Below, in pieces: positions 32,408-44,757 of a stretch of 64,000 nt of DNA. Under the pieces are notes generated by a model. The model did no database searches. It was not told where the DNA came from and saw only the letters and a list, made by a program, of their open reading frames with translations. Positions within the stretch are counted from its first letter, which is position 1, and every line of letters begins with the position of its first letter. This DNA comes from Plotosus lineatus (taxonomy: Eukaryota; Chordata; Actinopteri; Siluriformes; Plotosidae): contig CM045733.1 of assembly GCA_024760905.1 (NCBI GenBank), positions 29,270,001 to 29,334,000 on the forward strand, read 5' to 3'. The translations under genes and the position numbers were made by a program.

Positions 32408-32640
32408 CCATTCCCACTTACACCTGGGGTAATCTGTAACAGGGTTATGTACATGTATTTGGATTGTGAGGAGGAAAAGGCAGTACCCAGAGCAAACCCA
32501 TGCAAGCACAGGGAGAACATGCAAACCCCACATAAGAACACCCTTGCTGAGTCCATGACTCAAACACAAGACCTTGTTGTTAGTTGAATGTGTTAACCAC
32601 TATGCCACCATGCCAACTCCTCTTAGTTTTAGTAAAATAA
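32190..32640 (-). mobile_element. SINE-2 with internal (CT)n(CA)n
   Basis: Minus-strand SINE-2: tail end attcattaatttcactcact, body (ggattgtgaggaggaaaag, gcaaacccatgcaagcacag, ggagaacatgcaaacccc), and head (gtgttaaccactatgccacc). A (CT)n(CA)n array of about 85 bases (32321-32404) lies inside. Confidence 0.75.
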
Positions 32641-32694
32641 ATTGTAATGCTGCTCCATACAAAGACATTGTTGACAACTGTACATGTTCATCTA

Positions 32695-32885
32695 TGTGGT
32701 GGTGGACAGAGTGGCTTAGTGGTTAGCACTCTTGCCTCACAGCAAAAGTTAGGGGATTTGAGCACCATGGTCAAACCACTGTGTTGGTTACCTCAAGATG
32801 TTCTGGCTTCTGCCATCAGTCAAAGAAAAAAAAAAAATTTGGATGTATGAAGGTCATACATGAATGAATAAATGAATTAATTAAT
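32695..32885 (+). mobile_element. SINE-2, partial (head and tail)
   Basis: Head cagagtggcttagtggttag with cactcttgcctcacagc, ending gaatgaataaatgaatta. The middle is deleted. Confidence 0.68.
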
Positions 32886-32906
32886 TTTGTGGCAACAGTT
32901 TAAAAG

Positions 32907-33251
32907 GGGCAGTGGTGGCCTGGTGGTAAAAGGTGCTGGATCACTGATCCTAAGGTTGGGGGTTCGAGTCCCACTTTCCACAAGGTTGTCACTGTCCCCC
33001 CAGTGCAGGTAACTGGGTTATGTATCAAAGGCCGGTCATGTCTCTCACTATCTATGGTGAGAGGTTCATGTAAAAGAACCATTGCTGACTTTCGTAAAGA
33101 GTAGCATCAAAGCCGTCAGCGTGTTTCTGTCCCTTGCTAAAGGGTTGTCTCAGGAAGGGCATCCGATGTAAAAACCTATGCCAAATCAAAAGTGCAAATC
33201 ATTCGCTGTGGCAACCCCTGAAAAAGGGGAGAAGCCTAAAGGAAATTTCGC
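32907..33251 (+). mobile_element. SINE-1, full length, R tail
   Basis: Head ggcagtggtggcctggtggt and B box ggttcgagtcc, shared middle, R tail ggaagggcatccgatgtaaa and gctgtggcaacccctgaaaa. The imperfect target duplication tgtggcaacagtttaaaag (32888-32906) recurs as tgtggcaacggtttataaaa at 33252. Confidence 0.9.
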
Positions 33252-35261
33252 TGTGGCAACGGTTTATAAAAGAAACACATATGTATGGGTTGGATGTCTG
33301 AGAAGCCCTCAGCTTGCACAGGTGACAAAGGAAACATCTGTCCAAAACATTTTGTTTCTGCTGTGAACTTCATGTACTATAACAGTAATCTTCAATAAAT
33401 AATAAATGTAAATGTTTGGCCTTGAAATACATTCTTGACTTATATTGTGTGTTCACAAAATCTGAATGCAAGGATGAAATATAATTTAACTTACCAATTT
33501 CAGTATAAAATCATCACCATATGCTCCAAATATAGTTTATATATGCGGATATATCAATTTCTCTCTCAGTGCCTTCAAATTTTCTCAGCACATCAACAAG
33601 AGTGGTGCAACTTAATTAAAAAATGTTCAGAAAACAAACAAAACCAGCAAAATAAATAAATAAATAAACCAACTTTATTGAATGTGAAGCTTTGATAGAT
33701 TTATCCCCTTCAAACTTGAATAATGCAGAATAAGATTTAATAAGGTTTTTCATATCAGCAAGTACAAAGCATGGCATTAGCATTAAAGCGCGTGTCGGGG
33801 TGCAGGCGAGTGGCGCGTGGCTTTAAGCACATTGATGTGCAGGTTCAAGGCGCCGCAGCTGCATTGTTTCATCTGAAAGCCGTGACAGGTATTGAGGTGA
33901 TTATTAACAGTCTGAACAGCTCTGCTCAGGAGGCAGAGGGTTTGAAATGGTGAAACACAGACAGCTGAGGCAAAGGTTCATCTAAAATAAATCCTGCAGC
34001 GGAAGACACACACATCATCCAGCCTCAGCGACATCTGTTCAGGCACACAGAGGTTTAACCTGCACTCTGTTGTTCAAATAATCAGAGATTGAAGGAATTG
34101 TGACGGACTTCCTGAGATACCGAAATATAAACCATTACTTGCCTGTCAGTTTAACTCAAGTTTGCTATTCTTTCACCTTACTAATGCATATGTAGGGTGA
34201 ACTTTGTCTCTTTTTCTGGCTCTGAGTTGGCTTAGTCCTTCCATCATTTTTTAATCTTTTTTTTCTCTTGTAAACTTCACACACTGTTTCTACTACTCTC
34301 ATTCTTTTCTCCTTACTCCATTTATTGTTTACTTTACAGCTTTCTGCTTTGGCTTTCCTTTCACTTCATTTATTTATTTCGTCTTTTTGTTTTTTCCTCC
34401 ATTTCCATCATCCTCCCTCCTCCTATGTGATTATATCATTGGACAAGTAATCTTATTTAGCCCACTCTAATTAAAGTTTTGGCATTTATCGTTTGGAGTT
34501 ATATTCACGGGTACAAAACGCCAGATTGGCCAAACAGAACACACAGGGCCGTGAGGTTCATAAGGACATTTCTTAAAAGTGTGAAACCTCTCCGTCCCCC
34601 ATACAAAGCAAAGGTCCTACAGTAGGACCTGGCCTTGGTGATAAGCAGTTTATGCAACTTGACATATAAACTAAAATACCAATAAGAAGGGATAAAACTT
34701 TTTCATTTAAAACAACTTTATTTTTGCTGACCATCACTGTGGTAAGTCTAGTCAGCAAATGAAATAAGCTATTGGTTTGCATGCAGCATTCCACCGGACA
34801 GGATTTCAAGCATTTGAAATTAGGACCAGCCTAGTCTTTCTATTAGTGCCACAACATAGTAACAAACATAGTGTCAGTCTATTAAATGAGAGCTTGTTCA
34901 AGCTCAACCTGTGTCCAGTAAGTACAATGTGGTACAAAATTATCACCCGCTAGCAGGGCACTGACCAGCTGGTTTTGTGCTTTGGGTATCCCATAAAAAG
35001 GCAGTTTAGCCCACACACTTCCTTCATTAAGAGACATTTGGCATTTACTACAGCTACCCTCTGGTTGCTATCATGATGGGTGTCACACGTTGGCAGACAT
35101 TTGTGAAGCAGGGCTATATTTTCACTGTACAAATTCATATTACACTAAATCGTGTGTCGCTACATTATATAAGTTAATTGATGAGCTTATTCGGCTCTTC
35201 CTTTACTGTATATCAAGCATGGCATTTGAGCCTGAGCAGTTTTCATGTTTGGTAGAAAACA
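33252..35261. other. Two-kilobase repeat-poor stretch
   Basis: No transposon recognised. Sub-regions 33770-34100 (GC-richer, CpG-containing: gcgcgtgtcggggtgc, gaggcgccgcagc-like) and 34440-34570 (ctctaattaaagttttggca) have the even composition of possible conserved noncoding DNA. No reading frame over 80 codons has a recognisable domain. Confidence 0.3.
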
Positions 35262-35378
35262 GCATCCTGGCGAGCTGTCCAGGGTGTGCTATGCCCTCGC
35301 TCAGAGTCGGCTGAGATGGGCGCAGCCTCCCCATGACTCCGATTAGGATTAAGCACTTCAGAAAATGAATGAATGAAT
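35262..35378 (+). mobile_element. SINE-1 L-tail fragment
   Basis: tcctggcgagctgtccaggg, tcagagtcggctgagatggg, attaggattaagcacttcag and gaatgaatgaat. Confidence 0.82.
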
Positions 35379-35489
35379 ATAAAACAGCATCAGCACCTCA
35401 AGTGGTCATTCACATCCTCAGTAGAATAGAGCACCAGTCGTATTTTGTGTGGTTATGGTTCATTTATTCATGCTCTAAAATGCATCATC

Positions 35490-35800
35490 CTATTTAAGGA
35501 GGCTGGCGGCCATCTCAGCCGATGCTAAGTGTGGGAGGAGTATACCCTGAACAACTCATCAGGGCCAACACACATACAACCATTCATATTCACACTCATG
35601 CCTAGAGGCGATTTGGAACAGCAAGTTAGCCCTGGTGCATGTTTTTACATTGTGAGAAGAAACCAGACTGCTAGAGGATACCCACAAATGCACATGGAGA
35701 ATATGCAAAGTCCACACAGAAAAGCTTGAGCGTTTGAATTGAATCCAGACCGTCCTGCTGTGAGGCGAGCATACTGACCACTGTGCCTCTGTGCCTGGTC
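35490..35800 (-). mobile_element. SINE-2
   Basis: Minus-strand: tail ggaggctggcggccatctca, body acaaccattcatattcacac, ttgtgagaagaaaccagact and atgcacatggagaatatgca, and head (ctgtgaggcgagcatactga). Confidence 0.75.
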
Positions 35801-36563
35801 ATGGTTTCTCATTGAAAAATGGATCAGAACTGATTTTCTGATCAATGCATCAAGAAGTGTTAAAAGCCTTACATAAAAGAGGTCATGACAGCCATTAGCA
35901 TAAAGATATGTATTTATTGTTCTACAACCATGTAGAGAACTGCCGAAGCAAAGGAGTCATCAGGTAGCTGAAAATGGCCTTACTCTTGCTGGACCCTTTA
36001 TGGACTACATATACTGTATTGGGTCATGGCCACAAAGTGATGGATTTGCTTACATTTCCCAACAAGCACATACACATAAGGGAAAACTCTACCCGTTCTG
36101 AAAGGAAAGTACATGGATAATCTGTCAAAAATACCAATTTATGCACTTTATTAAGCACACACAGAGTAAGAACTATGCAAATGCATACATGAAACTGGGA
36201 AAAAAACATTGCGCTGACATGCCCTGTCATCAGCTGATTTTGGTTAATGTGGAAACTGACTGCCTGGCGTGCATTTCTGATAACCGGCAACGATGTTTGT
36301 ATGTAATAAAGTTCATATTTTTCACCCAGGTTTATGTTAAATTGTTGAATTATGAACGTTGTTTGCTGAAAATGCAACGCAATACATTATTTTGTTATCT
36401 GAATAACTCATGTAAGTCTTTTACATAAAGATACGGTAGAGACATGATCAATATTTTATTGTACCCTGCATTGCTAGTTGGCTCAAGTGACACATGGATT
36501 AAATTCACACTGCAATATAGATAAAGATTCCAGCAAAAATGTAATTTTACTTATTTTGATATG
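35801..36563. other. Non-coding AT-rich stretch
   Basis: No recognised repeat. The 117-codon minus frame (36377 to 36024) has no domain I recognise. Confidence 0.35.
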
Positions 36564-36579
36564 CAGTTTTAATTCATCA

Positions 36580-36914
36580 GTTCATTTTCTGTAACCGTTT
36601 AATCCTAAGTAGGCTCGCGGGGAGGCTGGCGCCCATCCCAGCCGACGCCGGGCGAGGGCAGAGTACACTCTGGACAGCTCGCCAGGCCATCGCAGGGTGG
36701 AAACACGCTGACGGCTTTGCAGCCTACTCTTGTCGAAAGTCAGCAATGGTTCTTTTACAGCCTCACACCATAGACAGTGAGAGACATGGCCGGCCTTTGA
36801 TAACCCAGTTAGCTGCACTGGGGGACAGTGACAACCTTGTGGAGAGTGGGACTCGAACCCTCAACCTTAGGATCAGCCATCCAGCACACTATAACACCAG
36901 GCCACTACTGTCCT
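36580..36914 (-). mobile_element. SINE-1, full length, L tail
   Basis: From the L-tail end (gttcattttctgtaaccgtt, taatcctaagtaggctcgcg) to the head (ggccactactgtc). The flank cagttttaattcatca (36564-36579) recurs as cagtattaattcctca (36915-36930), 14 of 16 matching. Confidence 0.9.
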
Positions 36915-36930
36915 CAGTATTAATTCCTCA

Positions 36931-37955
36931 AAGGAAATTTTGGTTCTCCATTTAACCCAACCAAAGTGTGCACATACATATGAAAACAGTGAGTCCACAC
37001 TCAGCAGTGAGCTGCCACACACTGCAAGGCCTGGAGAGCAGTTTTCTTGCAGACATCCTAAATATCTGAAAAAAAAAGTTCTACCTTGTCTTGTTGTTGC
37101 TATTTATACCTTCTACAGTAATTTGATCTGCTCCATTACATCTTTACATCATAATAACAATCGAAGAGCAAGTCTATCATTAGGGACATGATATTTGAAT
37201 TCGTGTTGACCTGCTAAAGTTTCTCATTACAACATAAACCCAAGTTCAACGAAGAAATTTACATTCCTTCTATGTTTTATTTCAGTGCCTCAATGTTAAA
37301 AATGAAGGTATATATTGCAGATATACATAATATGTATGTCACAAAAGGCTTTTAATATGATATTATGCATTTGGATCTGCAACTAACATTTGTATTTTTA
37401 AAAGTAGCTGAAATGTGGAATGTCTCCTCCAAAAAGAACAATGAAACAATAACTTCATGAGACAGCTTTTATTATGCTGGCCAAAATTGCTCCAGATTTA
37501 AATGGCTTGCTCTCACATGGAGAGTATGAATAGTGATGACATCTTAAAGTGTCATAATGATGAATGAGGCAGGATAAGGCCAAGTATAATTCACCTTTTT
37601 ATATGAGCAGCACAGTTTAGTGTCAGATTTTTAATGCTTTGCATCAGCACAAACCCACTTTTGGCATAAAAAAAAACCTACTGATTTACTAAATGAAAAG
37701 ATAGCAATGAAAATAGTGTGTGTGTGTGTTGGGGGGGGGGGTGTTTGCAGCCTCATTGCACATGCATTTGCCAGAGTTTCCTATTTAGATCACAAAATGT
37801 CGAGGGGGGTATTTTAATTAATCATGCAATGTGATTTCCTACTGTTTGCAGTAGCCAATTCACTACTAATTGTGCCATTATTTAACACTGAGAAAAAAAA
37901 GCACATCTTAGTTTTGTGGAGTTGTTGAGCGAACAAGAGAGATTGTGTGCGGAGA
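36931..37955. other. Non-coding stretch
   Basis: No recognised repeat besides a short (GT)n/G tract at 37718-37742. Confidence 0.4.
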
Positions 37956-37982
37956 GAGAGAGAGCGAGAGAGAGAGAGAGAG

Positions 37983-38030
<48 letters not shown>
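37956..38030. repeat. (GA)n(GT)n microsatellite
   Basis: GA units (one C interruption), then GT units. Confidence 0.96.
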
Positions 38031-38033
<3 letters not shown>

Positions 38034-38255
38034 AGATAGGGTTTTTTTAATTGTAGTACACACAAAATAGATTTTAATTTGCTCACGCTCAGATTAATAT
38101 TTTGTCCTCACAATAAAATGTATGTTCTTTAGAATATCCCACTGCATTTTTAAGAATGAGGCACAAAAATGACTGCATATTCCAACAAGGAAACTCCACT
38201 AGAATTAATTTATTTGGGATTCCAGAGAAAGACATTAGTGCTCTTAGCTTACTGT

Positions 38256-38607
38256 CTGTCTTCCTTTCGGCTTTTTTCCCTTTTACTCGGGAGTCGCCAC
38301 AGCGAATCATCTGATTCGCACGTTTGATTTGGCAGAGGTTTTTTTTACGTCGGATGCCCTTCCTGTCACAACCCTTTTTAGCAAGGGACAGAAACACGCT
38401 GACGACTTTGCAGCTACTCTTTACGAAAGTCAGCAATGGTTCTTTTACATGCCTCTCACCATAGACAGTGAGAGACATGGCCTGCCTTTGATAACCCAGT
38501 TAGCTGCACTGGGGGGGACAGTGACAACCATGTGGAGAGTGGGACTTGAACCCCCAACCTTTAGATCAGCGATCCAGCACCCTATACAACTAGACCACCA
38601 CTGCCCC
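38256..38607 (-). mobile_element. SINE-1, full length, R tail, 16-bp perfect TSD
   Basis: The repeat gctcttagcttactgt at 38240-38255 and 38608-38623 is identical, marking a relatively young insertion. The minus-strand order is head (accaccactgcccc), B box, shared middle, R tail. Confidence 0.95.
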
Positions 38608-38623
38608 GCTCTTAGCTTACTGT

Positions 38624-39482
38624 GTTGGCCATTATTAAAATAAACTGTCTGCGCCTGTGCATATTTAGTTGTGTACTGTTAGTCTGCACTTTTCTTTGAT
38701 TTTGACATCACAGTAATCAATCCCACTCAATAAATCTGGCACTTAATATTTAAAACTTTCCAACAGTGAAGAAGTTAAGAGTAATGTCAATCACACGAAT
38801 AGGCTGCAGCCATTCATAGTAAACGTTGAGCTTAATTAATAACTATGGAGGCTTTGCTTTTGTTCTCTGATGGCAAAAAAAAAAAAAAAAAAATCAAGAA
38901 CACTTTCTGCAAGCTGCAGGGTTTTTTGATGTTTTGCAATGTCAGAATTGGAAAAATGGCATCTTTTTAAATTATCTTAATATTTCATAAATTTCCTGAG
39001 GCACCTATTTGGGTGATTTATTGCTTGGCAGCGTGTTTGTTTACTTCAACATTTTAATTTTCAAAATATGTGTGCATTTTTAATGGAGGCAAATACTATG
39101 TACAGTATGTACAGATGCCTTCATTCTAATAATATTTAAATCACAGCGTATGTAACAGATACACAGAAAACCGTTCTTCCAGAATTTTAAACTACACCAT
39201 GGATAATAGAATATTGAGTAGGTGTTGGTTCATTACCTACCCTTGTTATTGCATCACAGTTGTTGTAATTGTGCATGTCATTTTCCATCCACATCAAATT
39301 GTAAATTGTCACTACCGCTATCAGGACGAGTTCCCATCATCTCACATTTTTTTATTATTTTTTTATTTAACTACTTACATCTACTATTAGGGTTGTAAGA
39401 GCCTATCTCAGCTGGGAAAGGGTGGAGTACTCCCTGAAAAACCTGCCACACCATCGAAACACACACAAACATTTAAATAAGT
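38624..39482. other. Non-coding stretch with minor SINE-like debris
   Basis: Poly-A at about 38875-38893. 39390-39460 has decayed SINE tail sequence (gttgtaagagcctatctcag). The rest is unassigned, moderately AT-rich. Confidence 0.4.
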
Positions 39483-39705
39483 TGCATTCAATTCAGTTTT
39501 ATTTGTACTGCACTTTTTACAATTGACATTGTCGCAAAAGCAGATTTACATATATTAAAAATACATAGCTACTCTACTAGATTCCTCCAGATGTCAACAT
39601 GCTTTTGACAAAAAAGACATAGAAGGGAGCTGTATTGCCACTGTAATATTCATCACACACATAAACTCAATATTTATACCAGAGTTGAATTGAGGCCTAG
39701 AAAAA
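39483..39705 (-). mobile_element. L2 LINE 3' end fragment
   Basis: Begins attcaattcagttttatttg and tacaattgacattgtcgcaa, the reverse complement of the L2 3' end seen at 15590-15640. Confidence 0.75.
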
Positions 39706-39829
39706 CAGTGTTAACATGTGAAGACTGTGTAAAAAGCATGAACTTACATATTTCTGACAGATATATTGATTTCCCAAAAAAGATATTTAAGAAATGTTTA
39801 ATTCAAAAATTTTAACCTGATTTAAATAA

Positions 39830-39833
<4 letters not shown>

Positions 39834-39911
<78 letters not shown>

Positions 39912-39916
39912 GTATA
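39834..39916. repeat. (AT)n and (GTAT)n microsatellite
   Basis: About 32 AT units, then four GTAT units. Confidence 0.97.
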
Positions 39917-39929
39917 GACTATACCGTAT

Positions 39930-40436
39930 AGACTATACCGTATCGACCTAATAAATGCCCAGAACGCTTTAAAAATTGGAGTAGGTGGGCACTTATTGTA
40001 AAATGTTTACCAGCAGAGTGGAAAGGTAAGTGCTTATTACCATCGAGATGGAAAACATGAATAATAACAGAACAATAAAAGAGTTTTACTGGTATTTGTG
40101 TTATTCATTTTGTGGTATCAATCAAACTACTTACATGAAAGCTGAAAATAAGAAGAAAACAGCATATTTTTATTTTGTTTAAAAGACTCCTTACTTTTCC
40201 CTCCCGATCTTCTTCTTTCCCTTTGGACTGTTCCTTTAAACAGCCAATCAACACGAATGTCAACTTTAGCAAATGGCACATTGAACCAATCAACACGAAC
40301 ATAAACAAAAGCACATGTCCAGGAACATCCTTAAATTTATGAAGTTAGTGAGCAAGAGAATCGGGTGAAAAATACCTGTCATCACTTTCTGATGGGTCCA
40401 TATCTAGCTCATCGGATTCAGAGCATCCCATGGATG
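39930..40436 (-). mobile_element. Unclassified DNA-element fragment with acidic ORF start
   Basis: The left end tataccgtatcgacctaata aatgccc resembles the terminal sequences of elements whose ends read 'accgtat...cccgaatat'. On minus near 40435 the sequence can encode GCSESDELDMDPS, an acidic stretch typical of transposase N-termini. No inverted end was found. Confidence 0.35.

Positions 40437-40439
<3 letters not shown>

Positions 40440-40490
<51 letters not shown>
40440..40490. repeat. (AT)n microsatellite
   Basis: About 25 AT units replacing the 3' part of the adjacent SINE-1. Confidence 0.97.
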
Positions 40491-40494
<4 letters not shown>

Positions 40495-40676
40495 AAGTCA
40501 GCAATGGTTCTTTTACATATTTCACACCATAGACAGTGAGAGACATGGCTGGCCTTTGATAACCCAGTTAGCTGCACTGGGACTGGGGACAGTGACAACC
40601 CATTGAGAGTGGGGCTTGTACCCCCAAACTTGGGAACAGTCATCCGGCACCCTACCAACAGGCTACCACTGCCTTC
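40491..40676 (-). mobile_element. SINE-1 head and middle, tail lost
   Basis: Minus-strand head (ggctaccactgcc) and shared middle through gttcttttacat, then the AT array. The tail type is undeterminable. Confidence 0.85.
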
Positions 40677-41349
40677 CTTAGAATTATATTGTATTATATA
40701 ATTATAGTGAAATACGTACATTGTATAACTCTATCAATTTTGGAACTAATTGCCATTAGTATATACTACACAGGAAATGCATGATCTGTTTGGTCTGAAC
40801 TCACAGGAGTAAAACTTATTATTTTGAGTAGATAATGTTTGACTCAAAATGAAGAGGCACTTGAGCAGAAAATTTAATCAATATCACTCTTTAAAATGAA
40901 AAAAAAAAACATAAGGATCTCATTTTTGCTGTTTTTTCCCCTTGTATGTCTTTGAAGTGTGCAAACACCTTTCTCGAGCCAGTGTAGCATTCAGGTTTGA
41001 GCATTCTGAAAACACTATTAGCTCTGTAGCTATTAACTCACCTGAACAGTGCCTTTCATGGTTAAAGCATGGAAACATAAACTATTTAAAAAATCATTGT
41101 AGCTTTTTTAAATTATTATTTCCTTATATTATGCATACTACATATAATTAAAAATGTTGATGTATGGAGCCAGGTTCCCTCTCTCCCTGTGAAGTATGTA
41201 ATTAAGCCTACATTGTTATGCTGGAAGCACTGAGTAACTCAGCTCAAATCACAGAATTCACCTGACCGGGACACGGTCATGTTACACAGTTTACCAGTTC
41301 TGTCTCACTTATTATCAATAAACACTGTCACCCTATCACATATAATGTT
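40677..41349. other. Non-coding stretch
   Basis: No recognised repeat or gene. Confidence 0.4.
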
Positions 41350-42330
41350 TCAATTCTAATACTGTGTGAGTGCCTGCTGGGACATGGACTCTACTGGGGT
41401 GATATCTTACTCCAAGATATAAGCAGCACTTATAAATCCTGTTTGAGATGATGCTACCATGTATCAGACTTGCTTGTCCAGGCGCATCCCTTAAATGCTT
41501 GATTGGATTGAGATCTGGGGCAGTTTAATGGTAAGGTCAAAATTATGAATTATCTATTATTTTCTTATTTTCTTCAAAACCATTCCTGAACTTTTATTTT
41601 ATTTTTTAGCTTTTTTTCAGTGTGACAGGAATCCATTGTCCTGCTGAAAAATATATTGCCATTAGCGAATACTTAGGGTATGAAAGGGTGCGATTGGCTT
41701 ATAACAATGTTTATGTAGCATGAATGAAACAACAACACAGACAGGCCAGATTGCACCCAAAACACACCAGTGAGCCTCGGAAACCCAAGAATATGTTATC
41801 AATTCATTGGTTGTCCTTCCTATTAAGACTGTTGGTAAGTAAAATATACAGGGATTCCGCACTTTAATTGTTAATTGGGACTGACAGTTTGTGTTTTTTT
41901 GTCTGTTTGTTTTTTTTTTTTTTTTTTTTTTTTTTAATAATTGGCCTTGTTTTGTGGCATTTTCTTTAGCTTTTCCCCCCATTCTTCCTTAATTTCCTTA
42001 TTTTTTTTAATTTAGTGAATATTAAAAAAAAAAAAAAAAAAAAAAAACGCAATGCACTGAAGCCGCATGAATTGGAGCGCGAAGTAGCGAGGGATCCCTG
42101 TACTGCATATTGAGAACATTCCACAAGATTTGCAATCTGTAGATCCTCTCACACAGGCCTTTAACCATCACAATTTGATCCAATCCTTGTAAAAGTCACT
42201 TAAATCCTTACTTTTGAGCATTTTTCCTGATTCTAGTAAGTCAACTTTCAGAAATGACTGTTCACCTGCTACTCAAATATCCCCCACCACATCGCCTCTA
42301 CAGAGTAGATACATGGTAAAAAAGTATTAA
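41350..42330 (-). mobile_element. Decayed Tc1-type transposon split by MITE
   Basis: The plus strand reads attggattgagatctggggc, aaaccattcctgaactttta, cattgtcctgctgaaaaata and ggttgtccttcctattaaga before the MITE. After it come ccacaagatttgcaatctgt, taaccatcacaatttgatcc and aatgactgttcacctgctac. This is the antisense order of a widespread fish transposase-encoding repeat recognised from memory; coding is minus and wholly broken. Confidence 0.6.
41849..42100. mobile_element. CAGGGAT-type MITE (family b), TA-flanked
   Basis: Left end CAGGGATTCCGC, right end (inverse) CAGGGATCCCTCGCTACTTC, with TA outside both (41847-41848, 42101-42102). The interior has poly-T and poly-A tracts and 'ttggccttgttttgtggcat', shared with 46870-46905. 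Confidence 0.85.
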
Positions 42331-43737
42331 TAATGCCCACATATAAAGTGAAAGTTTTTGGTCACTCTAAGTATTAACTTTGTGGAATTTACTTACGATA
42401 TATTAAATATGATATATATATAAATTAATGCATGACACAACTTTTCATGTCCTTTGTGGAATCCTGTTTAATTACAATACTATAGTTCTGACTTGCTATT
42501 TTTTTCAGTCAGTACTAAGCCAAAAAACACACACCTAAACCACACAGAACCAAACCACAACAGCAGCCACAGCAATCAACCACATTACAGTGCTTTAGCC
42601 TGTATTACAACATAAAACAACAAAACTACTGAGTCGCGATATGGACCAAATGAATCACAAACAGGATGCCTGCACCGGTGTATTTTGCTGTCTTTGGATG
42701 TCTGGATGTGTGTGCGTGAGTGTGTGTGTGTGTGTGTGTGTGTGTATTGGGAGATTTAGTAGGATGAGTTAGAGGCCACATTGTTTGTCTCAAATGGAGG
42801 CTGCTGTTATTGAAAAGGCATCATGCTAGCAGCCTGCAGGCTCACGCCAGACATCAACAATCGCACTTCAATCGCTTGTGCACACTGATCCCATATTCAC
42901 ACAACACTTAATCATCCCTCTTAACGGTGGAAACACACTTTTCTTATGCGCACACAGACACATGCCTGGGGAAAAGACTGAGCTCTGCGTTCAACTCCTG
43001 GCAGAGAGACTCATGTCTTGCCCAAATGTGGTACATGTATCTTAGGCCAAAAAGTGTGTTTTACAAGTCTAACCCTATGCATCTATAACACAGCCTCGCT
43101 GAGGGCACTTTTTTGTATTAAAGCCAATCCTTCTATTTTAATTTACAAAGGCAGCTGACAGTCAGAAAATGGCAATATTTAATACTTATAGCTCACAGTA
43201 TTGCTTTGTACTTCCTTAACACTTGCAAGAAAAGCACTGCCTTGATATCATTTGGGGATTGATACACATACAGTATATCTAAAAAATAAAACATGAATTG
43301 GAGAGCTTTTATATGAAAATAATTAATAGCAGAGTGCTGTGATGAGGCATGATGGAGTCACACTTACCTATCCTGAAGTATTATATTTCAATCATACCAC
43401 CACAATTCGCCAAAATCTTTTAAAGAATGACAATCATAGCACATTTTTAAAAGCTGTCGAAAACCAGCTACTTCAAGATACTACATAGTACTAGTATATC
43501 TTCGCAATTATAAAAACCCATATCCACACCATCTCTCTTTTTTTTATTTTTTTGTTTTTTTTTTTTTAAACAAACCTTCCAATTATTAAGATAATTCAGC
43601 TTATGCAAAAAGTGCTATAACTGGCGAACACAAAACAGCTATATATTGTAAGCCTTCAATTAAACAACCACATCAAAGTAAACCACTTGTTAGTTGCTGT
43701 AGGGGTTACAATAGTGCTTTTCTTATTTTATTTGTTT
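42331..43737. other. Repeat-poor stretch
   Basis: Apart from a (TG)n array at 42717-42746, no repeat was recognised. 42770-42970 has even base composition (ctcacgccagacatcaacaa, gcacttcaatcgcttgtgca), a candidate conserved noncoding element by look only. Confidence 0.3.
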
Positions 43738-43749
43738 TGTTGTTTTCTT

Positions 43750-44096
43750 GGGCAGTGGTGGTCTAGTGGTATAAGGCACCAGATCGCTGATCGAAAGGTT
43801 GGGGGTTCGAGTCCCACTCTCCACAAAGCTGTCACTGTCCCCCCCAGTGCAGCTAACTGGGTTATCAAAGGCGGGCCATGTCTCTCATTGTCTATGGTGT
43901 GAGGCATGTAAAAGAACCATTGCTGACTTTCTACAAGAGTAGGCTGCAAAGCCGTCAGCGTGTTTCCGCCCTGCGATGGCCTGGCGAGCTGTCCAGGGTG
44001 TACTCTGCCCTCGCCCTGAGTTGGCTGGGATGGGCACCAGTCTCCCCGTGACCCTAATTAGGATGAAGCGGTTACAGAAAATGAACTGAACTGAAC
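43750..44096 (+). mobile_element. SINE-1, full length, L tail, 12-bp TSD
   Basis: tgttgttttctt precedes (43738-43749) and follows (44097-44108) the element. Head ggcagtggtggtctagtggt, B box ggttcgagtcc, shared middle, then L tail (ccctaattaggatgaagcgg) ending in gaactgaactgaac repeats. Confidence 0.94.
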
Positions 44097-44233
44097 TGTT
44101 GTTTTCTTTTTTCTTACTAATCTTAGTAAATGAGTCATGTAATTATTAACATTAAAATGTAATCATGTACACCTAATACCTGATGGATATTTGATATTGC
44201 CAGTTAGAATTCTAGTTGTATTTTATGAAAAAT

Positions 44234-44585
44234 GTCTGTCTTCCTTTCGGCTTTTTCCCTTTTACTCGGGAGTCGCCACAGCGAATCATTTTGATTCGCA
44301 CGTTTTTAATTTGGCAGAGGTTTTTATGTCGGATGCCCTTCCTGTCACAACCCTTTTAGCAAGGGATAGAAACACGCTGACGACTTTTCAGCTACTCTTT
44401 ACGAAAGTCAGCAATGGTTCTTTTACATGCCTCTCACCATAGACAGTGAGAGACATGGCCCGCCTTTGATAACCGAAGTTAGCCGCACTGGGGGGACAGT
44501 GACAACCTTGTGGAGAGTGGAACTCGAACCGCCAACCTTTGGATCAGCGATCCAGCGCCCTATACCACTAGACCACCACTGCCCC
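44234..44585 (-). mobile_element. SINE-1, full length, R tail, 18-bp perfect TSD
   Basis: ttgtattttatgaaaaat is identical at 44216-44233 and 44586-44603. It lies only 137 bases from an L-tail copy in the opposite orientation, allowing direct comparison of the two tails. Confidence 0.95.
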
Positions 44586-44672
44586 TTGTATTTTATGAAA
44601 AATAATATTTAAAATAACCATATTTTTAACAAGGCATAATTAAAGTGTTGGAAACCGTGTCCTCAGGCCCTA

Positions 44673-44716
<44 letters not shown>

Positions 44717-44717
44717 A

Positions 44718-44757
<40 letters not shown>

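Noticed and set aside
36024..36377. 117-codon minus ORF in a quiet stretch
   Set aside because: No recognisable domain, no splice or promoter context, composition like its AT-rich surroundings.
38089..38478. ORF of 129 codons with 'VSVFLSLAKKGCDRKGIRRK', repeated at 48215, 55559 and elsewhere, suggesting a gene family
   Set aside because: All lie within SINE-1 R copies; the shared peptide is a chance reading of the SINE.
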